Notes: generated by a model from the sequence alone, not told the origin. Positions 1 to 12,021 are shown, numbered from the stretch's first letter. The stretch is DNA of 64,000 bases from Flavobacterium oreochromis (GCF_019565455.1 NZ_CP067377.1:620001-684000); one strand, 5' to 3'. Program-made: numbers and translations.

Positions 1-2
1 AC

Positions 3-980
3 ATGGCTATTATTGAACCCATTTTACAAGAAAATAAAGACCGTTTTGTCATTTTCCCTATCAAACATCATGATATTTGGGAATGGTATAAAAAAATGGA
101 AGCAAGCTTCTGGACAGCAGAAGAAATAGACTTACATCAAGATTTGACAGATTGGAATACAAAATTAAGTGAGGATGAAAAATATTTCATTAAACATATT
201 TTAGCTTTTTTTGCTGCATCTGATGGAATCGTAAACGAAAATCTTGCAGAAAATTTTGTAAATGAAGTTCAATACCCGGAAGCTAAATTCTTCTATGGTT
301 TTCAAATCATGATGGAAAACATCCATAGTGAAACATATTCATTGCTAATTGATACTTATGTAAAGGATGACACAGAAAAAGATCAATTATTTCATGCAAT
401 TGAGGTCTTTCCTGCTATCAAGAAAAAAGCACAATGGGCATTACGCTGGATAGAATCAGATTCATTCGCAGAAAGATTAATAGCTTTTGCTGCAGTGGAA
501 GGAATCTTTTTTTCGGGAGCATTCTGTTCGATCTATTGGTTAAAAAAGCGAGGTTTAATGCCTGGACTCACCTTTTCAAACGAATTAATATCTCGTGATG
601 AAGGTGTACACTGTGATTTTGCAGTCCATTTACACAATCATCATTTAGTAAATAAAGTTTCCAAAGAAAGAATTTCAGAAATTATAGTAGACGCTTTAAA
701 TATAGAACGTGAATTTATAACTGAATCACTTCCTGTTTCTCTAATAGGAATGAATGCTATTTTAATGACACAATACCTAGAATTCGTAGCTGATAGATTA
801 TTAGTTGAACTAGGTTGTGCTAAAGTTTTCAACTCTACTAATCCATTTGACTTCATGGATATGATTTCATTACAAGGAAAAACTAATTTCTTTGAAAAGC
901 GTGTTGCAGAATACCAAAAAGCAGGAGTAATGAACAATGAAGAAGAGGCAAATAAATTTTCATTAGATGCTGATTTTTAA
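3..980 (+). CDS. nrdB: Class Ia ribonucleoside-diphosphate reductase, beta (radical) subunit
   Basis: Small R2 subunit of aerobic ribonucleotide reductase, which holds the di-iron centre and tyrosyl radical used by NrdA to make dNTPs in the cytosol. The 325-residue protein has the family's length and looks complete. Visible metal and radical residues are Asp74, then Glu105, His108 and Tyr112 in an ENIHSETY motif, and a later DEGVH motif near residues 200-204. It ends in FSLDADF, close to the FTLDADF tail by which eukaryotic-type R2 docks on R1. The ATG lies two bases from the window edge, so upstream control cannot be seen. It pairs with nrdA 140 bp downstream. Confidence 0.96.
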   Translation: MAIIEPILQENKDRFVIFPIKHHDIWEWYKKMEASFWTAEEIDLHQDLTDWNTKLSEDEKYFIKHILAFFAASDGIVNENLAENFVNEVQYPEAKFFYGFQIMMENIHSETYSLLIDTYVKDDTEKDQLFHAIEVFPAIKKKAQWALRWIESDSFAERLIAFAAVEGIFFSGAFCSIYWLKKRGLMPGLTFSNELISRDEGVHCDFAVHLHNHHLVNKVSKERISEIIVDALNIEREFITESLPVSLIGMNAILMTQYLEFVADRLLVELGCAKVFNSTNPFDFMDMISLQGKTNFFEKRVAEYQKAGVMNNEEEANKFSLDADF

Positions 981-1017
981 CATATACTTGATTAACTAAA
1001 AAAACGATCGAGTTACA

Positions 1018-1052
1018 AAACACCCATAGTAATAGTCGGGAGACTGGTGTTT
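1018..1052 (+). other. Hairpin in the nrdB-nrdA intergenic space
   Basis: A 7-bp stem (AAACACC with GGTGTTT) encloses a second 4-bp stem (AGTC with GACT). No U-run follows, so it is not an obvious terminator. It may be an mRNA processing or stability element between the two subunits, or chance. The function is unknown. Confidence 0.3.
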
Positions 1053-1120
1053 GATAAATCATATTATTAACAAGAAAATAAAGAAGGGATTTTTTATTTT
1101 CAAAAAGAAAAAACAAAACT

Positions 1121-3532
1121 ATGTACGTAGTAAAAAGAGATGGGCATAAAGAACCCGTAATGTTTGACAAAATTACAGACAGAATTAAAAAGCTGTGCTA
1201 TGGCTTAAATGACATGGTAGATGCAGTAAAAGTTGCCATGCGAGTAATTGAAGGTTTATATGATGGAGTAACTACTTCTGAATTAGATAATTTAGCTGCA
1301 GAAACCGCAGCAGCCATGACCGTTACACATCCTGATTATGCACAATTAGCTGCTAGAATTGCCATTTCTAACTTACATAAAAACACAAAAAAATCGTTTT
1401 CTGAAACAATGAACGATATGTTTCACTATGTAAGCCCACGCACAGGTAAAGAAGCACCCCTTATCTCTGATGAAGTACATAAAGTAATCATGGAAAATTC
1501 AGCTTTTCTAGATTCACATGTAATTTACAATCGTGATTTTAATTACGATTATTTTGGATTCAAAACCTTAGAACGTTCTTATTTACTTAAAATTAACGGA
1601 AAGATAGCTGAACGCCCACAACATATGCTAATGCGTGTTGCTGTTGGAATTCACTTAAACGATTTAGAATCAGCAATTGAAACTTACGAATTGATGTCTA
1701 AAAAGTTCTTCACACATGCGACTCCAACGCTTTTCAATGCTGGAACACCCAAACCTCAAATGTCTTCGTGCTTTCTTTTAGCAATGCAAGATGACAGTAT
1801 TGATGGGATTTATGATACATTAAAACAAACTGCTAAAATCTCACAATCTGCTGGAGGTATTGGTTTATCAATCCACAACGTACGTGCAACTGGATCTTAT
1901 ATCAGAGGAACGAATGGCACTTCTAACGGAATTGTACCAATGTTACGCGTTTTCAATGACACAGCTCGTTATGTAGATCAAGGAGGAGGAAAACGAAAAG
2001 GAAGTTTTGCTATTTACATTGAAACTTGGCATGCTGACATTATGGATTTCTTAGATCTAAAGAAAAATCATGGCAAGGAAGAAATGCGTGCTCGTGATTT
2101 ATTCTATGCCATGTGGACTTCTGATTTATTCATGAAACGTGTAGAATCTGATGACAAATGGACATTAATGTGTCCTAATGAATGTCCTGGTTTATATGAT
2201 GTATACGGCGAGGAATTTGAAGCTTTATATACTCAATATGAAAACGAAGGTCGTGGACGTAAAACAATTAAAGCACGTGAACTATGGGAAAAAATCCTAG
2301 AATCTCAAATAGAAACAGGAACTCCTTATATGCTATATAAAGATGCTGCCAATCGTAAGTCTAATCAAAAAAATTTAGGAACAATTCGTTCTTCAAATTT
2401 ATGTACAGAAATTATGGAGTATACTTCTGCAGATGAAATTGCAGTATGTAACTTAGCATCTTTATCATTACCTATGTTTGTGGAAGAAGAAAAATTTAAC
2501 CACGAGTTATTATACAAGGTAACAAAACGTGTTACTCGTAACCTCAACAAAGTAATCGACAGAAATTATTATCCGGTTAAAGAAGCCGAAAACTCAAATA
2601 TGCGCCACCGTCCAGTAGGATTAGGAGTACAAGGTCTAGCAGATGCTTTTATTATGTTACGTATGCCTTTCACAAGCGACGAAGCAAAAAAGCTAAATCA
2701 AGAAATCTTCGAAACCATGTATTTTGCAGCTGTAGAAGCTTCTATGGAAATAGCAAAAGAAGAAGGTCCTTATTCTACCTTCAAAGGTTCTCCTATATCT
2801 GAAGGACAATTCCAATACAATCTTTGGGGAATAACAGATGAAGATTTATCAGGCCGCTGGGACTGGGCATCATTACGAAAAGAAGTAATGCAATATGGCG
2901 TACGCAACTCTTTGTTAATGGCTCCAATGCCTACCGCTTCTACATCACAAATTCTTGGAAATAACGAAGCCTTTGAACCTTATACTTCAAACATTTATAC
3001 ACGTCGTGTACTTTCTGGCGAGTTTATCGTTGTAAATAAACATTTATTAGAAGATTTAGTGAAATGTGGCTTATGGAACGAAGATTTAAAACAAGAAATA
3101 ATGCGCCACAATGGTTCAGTACAAAATATTGACCGTATTCCACAAGAGTTAAAAGACTTATATAAAACTGTTTGGGAGATGTCCATGAAAGATATTATTG
3201 ATATGTCTCGTCAACGTGGTTATTTCATCGACCAATCACAATCATTAAACCTCTTTATGGAAGGTGCAACCTTTGCTAAGTTAACATCAATGCATTTCTA
3301 TGCTTGGAAATCAGGCTTAAAAACAGGCATGTATTACTTACGCACCAAAGCAGCAGTAGATGCTATTAAATTTACATTAAATAACGAAAAGAAAACAGAA
3401 CTTACAACAGTACCTAATAAAGAAGCAGAATTAGTTACACCGGAAGGTGAAATGACAGCAGAAGAATTTAGAGCCATGATTGAGCGTTCTCGTAATGCAG
3501 AACCTGAAGATTGCGAAATGTGTGGTTCTTAA
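1121..3532 (+). CDS. nrdA: Class Ia ribonucleoside-diphosphate reductase, alpha (catalytic) subunit
   Basis: Large R1 subunit that reduces NDPs to dNDPs using the radical supplied by NrdB. The 803-residue protein starts with an ATP-cone domain (about residues 1-90), the allosteric activity site, followed by the 10-stranded barrel. Cys217 (in SSCFLL) and Cys428 (in NLCTEI) match the redox cysteine and the thiyl-radical cysteine of the family. The C-terminus carries the CEMC thiol-shuttle pair that is re-reduced by thioredoxin. Sequence style is closer to eukaryotic-type Ia than to E. coli. It is probably co-transcribed with nrdB and is followed by a hairpin terminator. Confidence 0.96.
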   Translation: MYVVKRDGHKEPVMFDKITDRIKKLCYGLNDMVDAVKVAMRVIEGLYDGVTTSELDNLAAETAAAMTVTHPDYAQLAARIAISNLHKNTKKSFSETMNDMFHYVSPRTGKEAPLISDEVHKVIMENSAFLDSHVIYNRDFNYDYFGFKTLERSYLLKINGKIAERPQHMLMRVAVGIHLNDLESAIETYELMSKKFFTHATPTLFNAGTPKPQMSSCFLLAMQDDSIDGIYDTLKQTAKISQSAGGIGLSIHNVRATGSYIRGTNGTSNGIVPMLRVFNDTARYVDQGGGKRKGSFAIYIETWHADIMDFLDLKKNHGKEEMRARDLFYAMWTSDLFMKRVESDDKWTLMCPNECPGLYDVYGEEFEALYTQYENEGRGRKTIKARELWEKILESQIETGTPYMLYKDAANRKSNQKNLGTIRSSNLCTEIMEYTSADEIAVCNLASLSLPMFVEEEKFNHELLYKVTKRVTRNLNKVIDRNYYPVKEAENSNMRHRPVGLGVQGLADAFIMLRMPFTSDEAKKLNQEIFETMYFAAVEASMEIAKEEGPYSTFKGSPISEGQFQYNLWGITDEDLSGRWDWASLRKEVMQYGVRNSLLMAPMPTASTSQILGNNEAFEPYTSNIYTRRVLSGEFIVVNKHLLEDLVKCGLWNEDLKQEIMRHNGSVQNIDRIPQELKDLYKTVWEMSMKDIIDMSRQRGYFIDQSQSLNLFMEGATFAKLTSMHFYAWKSGLKTGMYYLRTKAAVDAIKFTLNNEKKTELTTVPNKEAELVTPEGEMTAEEFRAMIERSRNAEPEDCEMCGS

Positions 3533-3559
3533 TAAATACAGATCTAAAATTATTAACAT

Positions 3560-3595
3560 AAACAGCTGCCTTTATTAGACAGCTGTTTATTTTTT
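3560..3595 (+). terminator. Rho-independent terminator after nrdA
   Basis: A 9-bp perfect stem (AAACAGCTG with CAGCTGTTT) with an 11-nt loop is followed by a T-rich tract, 28 bp after the nrdA stop codon. Confidence 0.8.
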
Positions 3596-3759
3596 AAAAC
3601 CTCACATTATTTCACATTATTTAAATAAATATTCTGATTCCATTTTTACTTATCACCCAATTAATATTAAAACTTTTAGCATTAATCTGAATCAGATTTT
3701 AATCAAGTATTCAATTCTCTACAAAGCAATTTGTACCTTTGCGCTCTAAAACAAAAATT

Positions 3760-3983
3760 ATGGCAAAAGAAAAAAACAAAGGAATTTACACTGGCATCAT
3801 TGAAAAAGATAATGAGGGAAATTTTTTTGCGGCGAATATCTTTTAGATTATCAATACACAATAGCAAACTTTAAAGTGGGTGATGAAATAAACATAAAAA
3901 CAGTTATTGATAATCCAAGTAATAAAAGCCTTGAAAAATACCCTAAAAAATCAAAATTATTTTTTCTAGCAAATAATAAGTAA
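3760..3983 (+). CDS. Small hypothetical protein, frameshifted
   Basis: I do not recognise this family. As written, the ATG frame stops after 28 codons, but adding one T to the T7 run near 3822-3828 gives a 74-residue product ending in LANNK. The repaired protein is charged, has no signal peptide or membrane segment, and contains a short GIYTGIIEKDNEGNFF stretch that looks like the start of a small beta-barrel. A possible TAnnTTTG -7 element lies at 3734-3741. Its stop codon overlaps the ATG of the next gene (TAATG), so the two are probably translationally coupled. Confidence 0.5.
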
Positions 3984-4425
3984 TGGAACTTATACGTACC
4001 AATTCTGACAATACAGATTTTAAAAACTTAATCAGATTATTTGATGAATATTTAGAAGATATTGACGGTGATCAGAAAGATTTTTTTCACATTACAACAA
4101 TAAATATCTAGAACACGTTTTAGTTGTCTATCAAAACGAACAAGCTGTAGGCTGCGGAGGCTTTAAAAAATATGATCAAAAAACAGCAGAAATAAAACGT
4201 ATGTTTGTCCACCCTGATAAACGCGGAAAAGGAATAGCAACACTTATTCTTAATGAAATAGAAAAATGGGCAAACGAATATGATTATAAAGATTTTATTT
4301 TAGAAACTTCCCCTAAATTAAAAAAAGCAATTGCACTCTATAACAAATCTGGTTATTATCTAATTCCTAATTATGGGCAATACATAGGTATAGAAAACAG
4401 TATTTGCATGAAAAAAGAAAAGTAA
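3983..4425 (+). CDS. GNAT-family N-acetyltransferase, frameshifted
   Basis: Predicted cytosolic GCN5-related acetyltransferase using acetyl-CoA; the substrate is unknown. With one T restored in the T7 run at 4081-4087 the protein is 147 residues. It then contains the expected beta-4 (AEIKRMFVHPDKR) and the acetyl-CoA-binding RGKGIA loop of motif A, followed by an ALYNKSGY motif B. The uninterrupted downstream part alone (from 4201) holds the cofactor site but lacks the N-terminal strands, so an internal start is unlikely. The start overlaps the stop of the small upstream gene. Confidence 0.75.
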
Positions 4426-4475
4426 TTTTTCTATATCCAAACATTTTAAAATTAATATTTAAATTCTAAATTCCA

Positions 4476-5818
4476 ATGATGAACTGGGAACAACTTTTAT
4501 CTCTAAAACGCCAAGGTGACACTAGCAAACGGCTACGTACGGAACAAGATGAAACCCGACTAGGTTTTGAAGTGGATTACGATAGAGTAATTTTTTCAGC
4601 TGCATTTAGGAGCCTACAGGATAAAACACAAGTCATCCCTCTATCCAAAACAGACTTTGTTCATACCCGATTAACCCATAGTTTAGAAGTTTCAGTTGTA
4701 GGTCGTTCATTAGGTCGTTTAGTTGGAAAAAAATACTTGAAAAATATCCTTATTTAAAAGAAGTACACGGCTATCAAGCTAATGATTTTGGTGCAATCGT
4801 AGCAGCTGCAGCTCTAGCACACGATATAGGAAATCCTCCTTTTGGTCATTCAGGAGAGAAAGCAATTGGTGAATATTTTTCCATTGGTAATGGACAAAAA
4901 TTCAAAGATCAATTAACTAATAAAGAATGGCAAGATTTAATAGACTTTGAAGGAAATGCAAATGGCTTTTCTGTATTAACAAGTTCTCGCCCAGGTGTAG
5001 AGGGAAGTTTACGATTAACATATGCTACTTTGGGTGCATTTACAAAATACCCTAAAGAAAGTCTTCCTAAAAAACCTACCCCTAATATTTCGGATAAAAA
5101 ATATGGTTTCTTTCAGCAGGACAAAGTTTTTTTTAAGGAAATAGCTGATGAATTAGGATTAATACCTAGCAAATCAGGTACTGACATAGGATACGAACGC
5201 CATCCTTTAGCCTATCTTGTTGAAGCTGCCGATGATATTTGTTATACCATCATAGATTTTGAAGATGGAATAAACCTCGGTCTCGTATCAGAAGATTATG
5301 CTTTAGAATATTTAATTAAACTGGTCAAAGATTCTATTGATACCTCTAAATACAATGCGTTAACTACAAAAGAAGATCGAATTAGTTATTTACGCGCTCT
5401 GGCAATAGGTAGTCTAATAAATGATGCTGTTAATATTTTCATTGAAAATGAAGAATTAATTCTTCAAGGTAAATTTCCTCATGCCTTAACAGATAAATCA
5501 AAATATAAAGCTCAAATGAATGATATTATCAATTTGAGTATTAAAAACATTTATCAAAGTAAAGAAGTAATTGAAAAAGAAATTAATGGTTACCAAATCA
5601 TTAATAATTTACTAGACAAATTTATTACAGCTTATAATAACAAATTTGAAGGTGTTGAAACAAATTTTGATAAACTTTTATTAAAAATACTTCCTGAAAA
5701 GCACAATATAGAAAAAGAAACCCTATACGAACGCTTGTTACATATTTGTCATTTTGTATCTATGCTTACAGATGGAAATGCCTTATTGTATAGCAAAATG
5801 ATTTCAACAAAAAATTAA
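4476..5818 (+). CDS. dgt: Deoxyguanosinetriphosphate triphosphohydrolase (dGTPase), frameshifted
   Basis: HD-domain enzyme that hydrolyses dGTP to deoxyguanosine and triphosphate, adjusting the dNTP pool. The ATG frame gives QGDTSKRLR, FRSLQDKTQV and RLTHSLEV (first metal histidine), then runs out in the A7 run near 4736-4742. Adding one A reads straight through an AHDIGNPPFGHSGE motif that contains the catalytic His-Asp, and on to a normal C-terminus, about 447 residues in total. No ATG near the break would give a functional second product. The enzyme opposes the nrdAB genes 3 kb upstream. Confidence 0.88.
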
Positions 5819-5866
5819 TTTTATTACAAATAAATCCTACTTAATACTTAACCAAAACTCTAAACT

Positions 5867-8595
5867 ATGATTAAAAAATACCCCTTTTTATTATTTTTAT
5901 TATTCTCAAGTATTTCGTTTAGTCAAAACAACATTGATTTAATAAAAAAATATCTAAAGGAAAATTTATCCAATTCAAAAATTAGTCAAAATGAAATTGA
6001 CAATCTAATTATATCTGATGAATTTACTACAACCAGTAACCATACTGTTTGTCACGTAAAACAGACACAAAACGGCATCCCGATCTATAATCTTGATTCT
6101 AATTTTTTAATTGATAGGACAGGAAAAGTTTCAGGTAAGTTAAAACCTATTCAAAACTTAACAGATAACACAAATAAAAGAATCCAAAAAATAGATTTTA
6201 ATACTGCTCTAATAAAAGCTTTAGCATCAACAAATGATATCCTATCAAACTACAGATTAAACAAGGTAGAAAACAATAAATTTAAAGCAGAGGACACTTC
6301 TAGTAACACTCAAAATATCAATAATCAATTAGTTTATTTTTTAACTGATAAAAACGAATTAAAACTCACTTATTTTTTTGAATATTATTCTAGTAATGGT
6401 GAGAATGATTTATGGAATATTTTTATAGATGCTGAAACAGGAAACATCATAAAAAAATCTAATAATACTTTAAAATGCTCGTTTAACAAAGAACACAATC
6501 ATACAACAACTAATTCTTCCTTTTTATTTAAAGAAGAAAATATTCAAAATTTATCTTCCTTAACACATGGTACAACGAACTACAAAGTCATACCTTGGAA
6601 TTATGAAAGCCCTAATCATTATAAGGAAGCATTTCCAACAAGTACAGATGGAAGAACAATTGTTACAAATCCTCAATCTTCTAAGGCATTAGCTCCGCTA
6701 ACTGTTGCTGCTTCCCCTAACGGATGGCATAATAACAATTCAACTATTAACAATTTAACTATTGACAATTCAACTATTTTTAATTACACTAGAGGTAATA
6801 ATGTTTTTGCTTATTCAGACACAACTAATTCAGATCCATTAACAAACACTGTTACTACTTATACAAATTCCTCTTCAGGAATATATCCAGATTTAAGCTT
6901 TCAATATTCCTATTCAGGCTTATCAGCTAGTCCTATAAATGAAATTAATGCAGCTACTACAAACTTATTTTACATGAATAATATCATGCATGATTTGTGG
7001 TATCAGTATGGATTTGATGAAAGAAATAAAAATTTTCAAGATAAAAATTATGGCCGTGGCGGATTACAAGGAGATTATGTTTTAGCTCAATCACAAGATA
7101 ACTCCATGAATCTTAACCCCTCCTATAATAATGCTAATTTTTCTACTCCTACTGATGGTTATAATCCCAAAATGCAAATGTACTTATGGAAACACATTGC
7201 ACCAATAAAAGTACAAATTACTAGTGGTACATTATCAGGAACCACATTTGAGGCCATAGATAATGATTTTACTTCTGGACATATTGAATTACCTATAACA
7301 CCTACAAATCTATCTGGAGAACTTATTTTATTTCATGACGGGATAAATCCTGATATATACGATGGATGTTCTATTCCAAAAAATGTATTAACAAATAAAA
7401 TTGCTGTTGTCAGAAGAGGTAATTGTAGTTTTTCTTCAAAAGCTATAGCAGCACAAAACGCTGGCGCAAAAGCTCTAATAATTGTAAATAATACATTGCC
7501 TTTAGAAATTGGTGGTGGAGATCCAAATATTACGATCCCAGTTATTGGTTTATCTAAAAAGAAGGGGATCAGCTAGTCCAAATATTAAAAACAGAAAATA
7601 ATGTTAATGTAGTATTTGAGAATACAAATTCGTATATCTACGCTGATGGTGATTTTGATAATGGTATCATAGCACATGAATATGGACATGGAATATCAAC
7701 AAGACTTTCAGGCAATTGTTTAAATAGTTCCGAACAAATGGGAGAAGGATGGTCTGACTGGTTTTGGTTAATGATGCAAATAAAACCTCAAGACAAAGGA
7801 ACTGATTTAAAAGCCATTGGAACTTTCACAACAAACCAATTAACTAATGGTAAAGGCATTAGAAAATACCCTTATACAACAAATATGTCTATTAATCCTT
7901 ATACATATGCAGATTTAAATAAAATGTGGTATTTAGATCCAACTGATAAAGAAGAAAAAATTAACGTTCATGCTATTGGAAGCGTTTGGGCTACTATTTT
8001 ATGGGATTTAACATGGGCTTACATTAACAAATATGGTTATGACAGTAACATTTACAATGGTACAGGTGGAAATAATAAAGTAATGAAAATTGTACTAGAT
8101 GCGATTAAAATTGATGGCTGTTCACCAAGTTTTATTACTGGTAGAGATGCTATTTTAGCCGCAGATCGGGCAACAACTGGAGGTCAAGATTATGAATTAA
8201 TTTGGAAAGTATTTTCCAGAAGAGGAGTAGGTTATAGCGCTTCATCAGGTACAAGTAATACCGGTGTTCAAGGAATAAAAGACAACCCAACTTCTTTACA
8301 CACAGACCTCCCTCCTGATATTGTTTTAAATAATGAAAATTTTATTTCAAACAACTTAATTAATGTTTATCCTAACCCTTCCAATAATGGTTTTATAAAT
8401 ATTTCTTTCGACCGAACGATGACTGATTTAACATTAAAAATTAATGACATTAACGGACGAATTGTTTATTCTAGAGATATTAACAATAGTAATGAATTAG
8501 AATTAATAGACTTAAATTATTTACAAAAGGGATTTTACATCCTTAATCTAAAAAGTCAAAACGTTCACTTAACTAAAAAAATAGTACTAGAATAA
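5867..8595 (+). CDS. Secreted M36 (fungalysin-like) metallopeptidase with PA and T9SS sorting domains, frameshifted
   Basis: Extracellular zinc protease of about 909 residues. In order: an N-terminal signal peptide ending at FSQ, a fungalysin propeptide, a catalytic domain interrupted by a protease-associated (PA) insert (about residues 460-570), the HEYGH zinc motif at 7675-7689 with a downstream GEGWSDWF glutamate ligand, and a C-terminal Por-type domain (NVYPNPSNNGF to KIVLE) that directs export through T9SS. The frame breaks in the A5 run near 7556-7560, where one A must be restored; the HEYGH motif lies just after the break. It is likely involved in feeding on external protein. Confidence 0.88.
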
Positions 8596-8611
8596 TTTAA
8601 ATTTACAAAAT

Positions 8612-8738
8612 AGAGAAACTGTTTAAAAAGTTGAGAATAAATTTACATTTAAAATATAAAAAGTATTCATTTCTATATAAAACTTTATATTTTTTTAGTT
8701 TCGCCGAAAAACTCATAAACTTTTTAAACCGTTTCTTT
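8612..8738. repeat. Long imperfect inverted repeat between convergent genes
   Basis: Arms of about 24 nt (GAAACTGTTTAAAAAGTT on the left, AACTTTTTAAACCGTTTC on the right) face each other across about 75 nt of AT-rich DNA and fill the space between the M36 protease and dxs. It could work as a bidirectional terminator. The distance between arms and their position at the edges of the gap also fit a small non-autonomous repeat element. Confidence 0.55.
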
Positions 8739-10505
8739 ACATATATAATTTAAATAACTCACAGAGACTTTCTGAATCAATTCTACTTATTTTATGTAAT
8801 TCAAGAACTGTACCCTGCTCTATAAATTCGTCTGGCACTCCTATTTTCTTTATAGGAATTAAATAATTATTTTCTAAAAAAAATGAACTTACAAGGGATC
8901 CAAATCCTCCATTAAGGCACCCTTCTTCAACGGTAATAATTTGAGTATAATTTTGTGCTATCTCATGCAAAACAACCTCATCTAAAGGCTTAACAAAGGG
9001 GAAATGATAATATGAAAAAAAAGCTGTCTCTAACTTATCAAAAGCTTTCATTACATTATTACCAATAGTTCCTGTAGATAAAACGGCTACTTTTCTCCCT
9101 TTACGTAATTGTAGTGCTTTCCCAATTGCTATCTTTTCAAATGGCAGTTCCCAATTTTCAATAAATCCTCTACCTCTTGGATAACGAATGGTTACAGGTT
9201 TATCAAGAGTTAATTGAAAAGTATACATCATATTCGGAGTTCTATCTCATTTAGGGGTGCCGCAACGATAAGATCAGGAATACAACTTAAATATGCAATA
9301 TCATATAAACCATGATGAGTTGCCCCATCCTCTCCTACAAAACCTGCTCTATCTAGACAAAAAATAAGGGGCAGCTTTTGCAACGCTACATCATGAATAA
9401 CTTGATCATACGCTCTTTGTAAAAAAGTAGAATATACATTACAAAAAACAATCATCCCTTGTGTTGCCATACCTGCGGAAAAGGTTACTGCATGTTGCTC
9501 GGCAATACCTACATCAAAAGCACGTTTTGGAAAAGCTTCCATCATAAATTTCATTGAACTACCTGATGGCATAGCTGGAGTTACTCCTATAATTCTATCA
9601 TTATTTTTAGCTAACGCTACCAATGTTTTCCCAAAAACATCTTGAAATTTAGGAGGTAATCCTTCTTCTTCTTTTGGATATATTTTACCTGTTTCAGGAT
9701 CAAACTTACCTGGCGCATGATATTTTACCTGATTTTGTTCTGCTAATTGTAATCCTTTCCCTTTCGTCGTTATTACGTGTAGGATCTTAGGTCCTTTTAT
9801 TTTTTTTAATCGTTCAAATTCAGAAATCAACAATTCAATATCATGTCCATCAATAGGACCTGAATAATCAAAATTTAAAGCTCTAAATATATTATTTTCA
9901 GTATGGAGTTTTCCTTCTTTTATAGATGTTAAATACTCTTTCAAAGCCCCTACACTGGGATCAATACCTATAGCATTATCATTCAATACAACTAAAATAT
10001 TAGCATCTGTATCACCTGCATGATTTAATGCTTCAAAAGCCATTCCTGAAACTATAGAAGCATCACCAATGACAGCTATATGCTGTCTATCTATATCTCC
10101 TTTTATTTTAGAAGCCATAGCCATTCCTAGGATTGCAGAAATAGAAGTAGAAGAATGACCTACTCCAAAAGCATCATACTCACTTTCAGAACGTTTAGGA
10201 AAACCTGAAATACCATTCAGATCTCGGTTAGTATGAAATAAATCTTTCCTTCCTGTTAGAATCTTATGTCCATAGGCCTGATGTCCAACATCCCAAACTA
10301 ATAAATCTTCCGGAGTATTAAAAACATAATGCAAAGCAATTGTTAATTCAACCACTCCTAAGCTTGCTCCTAAATGACCTTCTTTTTGTGAAATAATGGT
10401 AATTATAAAATCACGCAATTCTTTTGCTAATAAAGGTAATTGTGAAATTTTTATTTTTTTTAAATCTGAAGGAGAATATATTGATTCTAACATTTTACTT
10501 TTCAT
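8737..10505 (-). CDS. dxs: 1-deoxy-D-xylulose-5-phosphate synthase, frameshifted
   Basis: Thiamine-diphosphate enzyme that condenses pyruvate and glyceraldehyde 3-phosphate, the first step of MEP isoprenoid synthesis. About 589 residues once repaired. The N-terminal domain has GHSSTS and the ThDP-binding GDAS...NDNAIG motif; the second domain has the GIAEQHAV catalytic segment; the C-terminal domain begins near YPRGRG. The frame breaks near 9232-9236: one added A turns LRI-stop into LRNMMYTF, the normal family sequence. The break is not in a long homopolymer and leaves an ATGA overlap with a possible restart. I place the start at the ATG at 10505; the open frame begins three codons upstream with a TTG. 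Confidence 0.88.
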
Positions 10506-10657
10506 AAAAAGCAAAGTTAAGTTTTTAAAATAAATTATTTTAATTCCATCAAATCTTCTAGTACAATATTTAGATAAGCTTTAACACTTCAAGAGGTTAT
10601 GATCACAACTTTAGTAGCTCTAGATAAAAATCATTACAAAATTGTATTTTTGCTTTT

Positions 10658-11098
10658 ATGGAAAACATATTTACTGACGAATATTTTATGAAAAAAGCTT
10701 TACAAGAGGCAGAGATAGCTTTTAACAAAGGTGAAATCCCTGTTGGAGCTGTAATTGTTGTAGACAATCGGGTGATTGCACGAAGTCATAATCTTACTGA
10801 AATGCTAAATGATGTTACAGCACATGCTGAAATGCAAGCTATAACTGCTTCTGCAAATTTTTTAGGAGGAAAATATCTAAAAGGTTGTACTTTATATGTT
10901 ACACTAGAACCTTGTCAGATGTGTGCAGGTGCCCTATATTGGAGCCAAATTTCAAAAATTGTTTATGGAGCATCTGACGAACAAAGAGGATATAAAACAA
11001 TGGGAGCTAAATTACATCCTAAGACATTAGTCGTATCGGATATTATGAAAGATGAATGCACTCGTTTAATGAAAGATTTTTTTAAAAAAAAGAGATAA
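10658..11098 (+). CDS. tadA: tRNA(Arg) adenosine(34) deaminase
   Basis: Converts adenosine to inosine at the wobble position of tRNA-Arg(ACG). The 146-residue protein has the cytidine/deoxycytidylate deaminase zinc motifs: HAEMQA (zinc histidine and catalytic glutamate, about residues 57-62) and PCQMC (two zinc cysteines, about 87-91). It is diverged from dxs. A good TAnnTTTG -7 element lies at 10645-10652, six bases before the ATG, so the leader must be very short or absent. Confidence 0.93.
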   Translation: MENIFTDEYFMKKALQEAEIAFNKGEIPVGAVIVVDNRVIARSHNLTEMLNDVTAHAEMQAITASANFLGGKYLKGCTLYVTLEPCQMCAGALYWSQISKIVYGASDEQRGYKTMGAKLHPKTLVVSDIMKDECTRLMKDFFKKKR

Positions 11099-11150
11099 AA
11101 TTATAACTTACGCACTTCTTAGTACAGTATTTTTTTAAAAACAGACAATA

Positions 11151-11174
11151 AAAAACCGCCCCGAAAGGAGCGGT
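11151..11174 (-). terminator. Terminator of the cold-shock gene
   Basis: GC-rich hairpin (ACCGC with GCGGT) followed on the minus strand by a T5 run, about 30 bp past the end of the cold-shock gene. Confidence 0.7.
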
Positions 11175-11204
11175 GTAACATTCGGTAATCTAAAATAATA
11201 TATA

Positions 11205-11402
11205 TTATTCGATAACAACTACATTAGTAGCTACTTTACCTTTACGTCCGTCTTCTTCGTTGTACGAAACTTTTTGTCCTTCTTTAAGTTCTTTACCACC
11301 TGTTGCAGTAATGTGAACAAAGATGTCTGATCCAGTCTCGTCGTTTGTAATGAATCCAAAACCTTTAGACTCTACAAAAAATTTCACTTTGCCTGTTAGC
11401 AT
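11205..11402 (-). CDS. Cold-shock domain RNA/ssDNA-binding protein
   Basis: A 65-residue single OB-fold protein of the CspA family, expected to bind RNA and loosen secondary structure. Both nucleic-acid-binding motifs are present: KGFGFI (RNP1, about residues 13-18) and IFVHI (RNP2, about 27-31). It is a stand-alone gene with its own terminator. The paralogue identity (CspA, CspC and so on) cannot be settled from sequence alone. Confidence 0.93.
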   Translation of the reverse strand: MLTGKVKFFVESKGFGFITNDETGSDIFVHITATGGKELKEGQKVSYNEEDGRKGKVATNVVVIE

Positions 11403-11478
11403 TTTAAAAAAAATAAAAAATTAATAATTATCAAAGATAGACTTTTTACCGAGATATCAAAGTCTTATATTCAAAAGT

Positions 11479-12021
11479 TTATGGATTTATTTTTTGAGCC
11501 TGAGCAATATGGCGCTCATCATGATTGACAATAAAACGAAAAATATCACCTAATTGTATCGTTAACCAAGGAACTATACTAATCTTTATCCTTTCTCTTT
11601 CAAGATTTACTTCTTTTGCCCTCTCTAATAAATGTAATAGTTGATTTTGATGTTCTAAAAACCTATCAATTGTAGATATATCTAAGGATATTCCTAGAGG
11701 GTTTTTATCTTTAAAAGTTTTGATTTTACTTATCCCTTTAGCAACTAACATACTGTTTGCAAAATAATTTCCCAACCAACCTGAAGTATAATTTATTTTA
11801 GGTTTAGAGGTACTTTTAGAAATTATTCTTTCTATTTCAGGTAAATAATAGTCTTCATAAAGATTTAAATGTTCTAAACATTCTAAAATATTCCAAGAAG
11901 TCTTTGAATTTCGATGTTGTAAAAAATACAGCTCTTGTCTTTTTAAAATTAAAACATAATTTATATGATCTTGAACTTGTTCCTTTAACTCATTAATTAA
12001 ATTGATAGTAGTTGTTTTCAT
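11479..12021 (-). CDS. DinB-family (DinB_2) putative metal-dependent protein
   Basis: A 180-residue all-helical protein resembling the DinB/YfiT-like four-helix bundle. The likely metal-binding histidines lie in LECLEHLNL (about residue 50) and near the C-terminus in HDERHIAQ. Members often act as thiol-dependent transferases or have no known reaction; the role here is unknown. It lies 29 bp downstream of a Crp-like regulator on the same strand, so the pair is probably one operon. Confidence 0.78.
   Translation of the reverse strand: MKTTTINLINELKEQVQDHINYVLILKRQELYFLQHRNSKTSWNILECLEHLNLYEDYYLPEIERIISKSTSKPKINYTSGWLGNYFANSMLVAKGISKIKTFKDKNPLGISLDISTIDRFLEHQNQLLHLLERAKEVNLERERIKISIVPWLTIQLGDIFRFIVNHDERHIAQAQKINP

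Noticed and set aside
5030-5818. A separate gene starting MGAFTKYPKE
   Set aside because: It is the C-terminal two-thirds of dgt; the region between carries the HD motif in the same frame, and one added A upstream joins them.
8737-9231. A stand-alone gene starting MMYTFQLTL
   Set aside because: It is the C-terminal part of dxs; the sequence runs on from the preceding frame after one base is restored.
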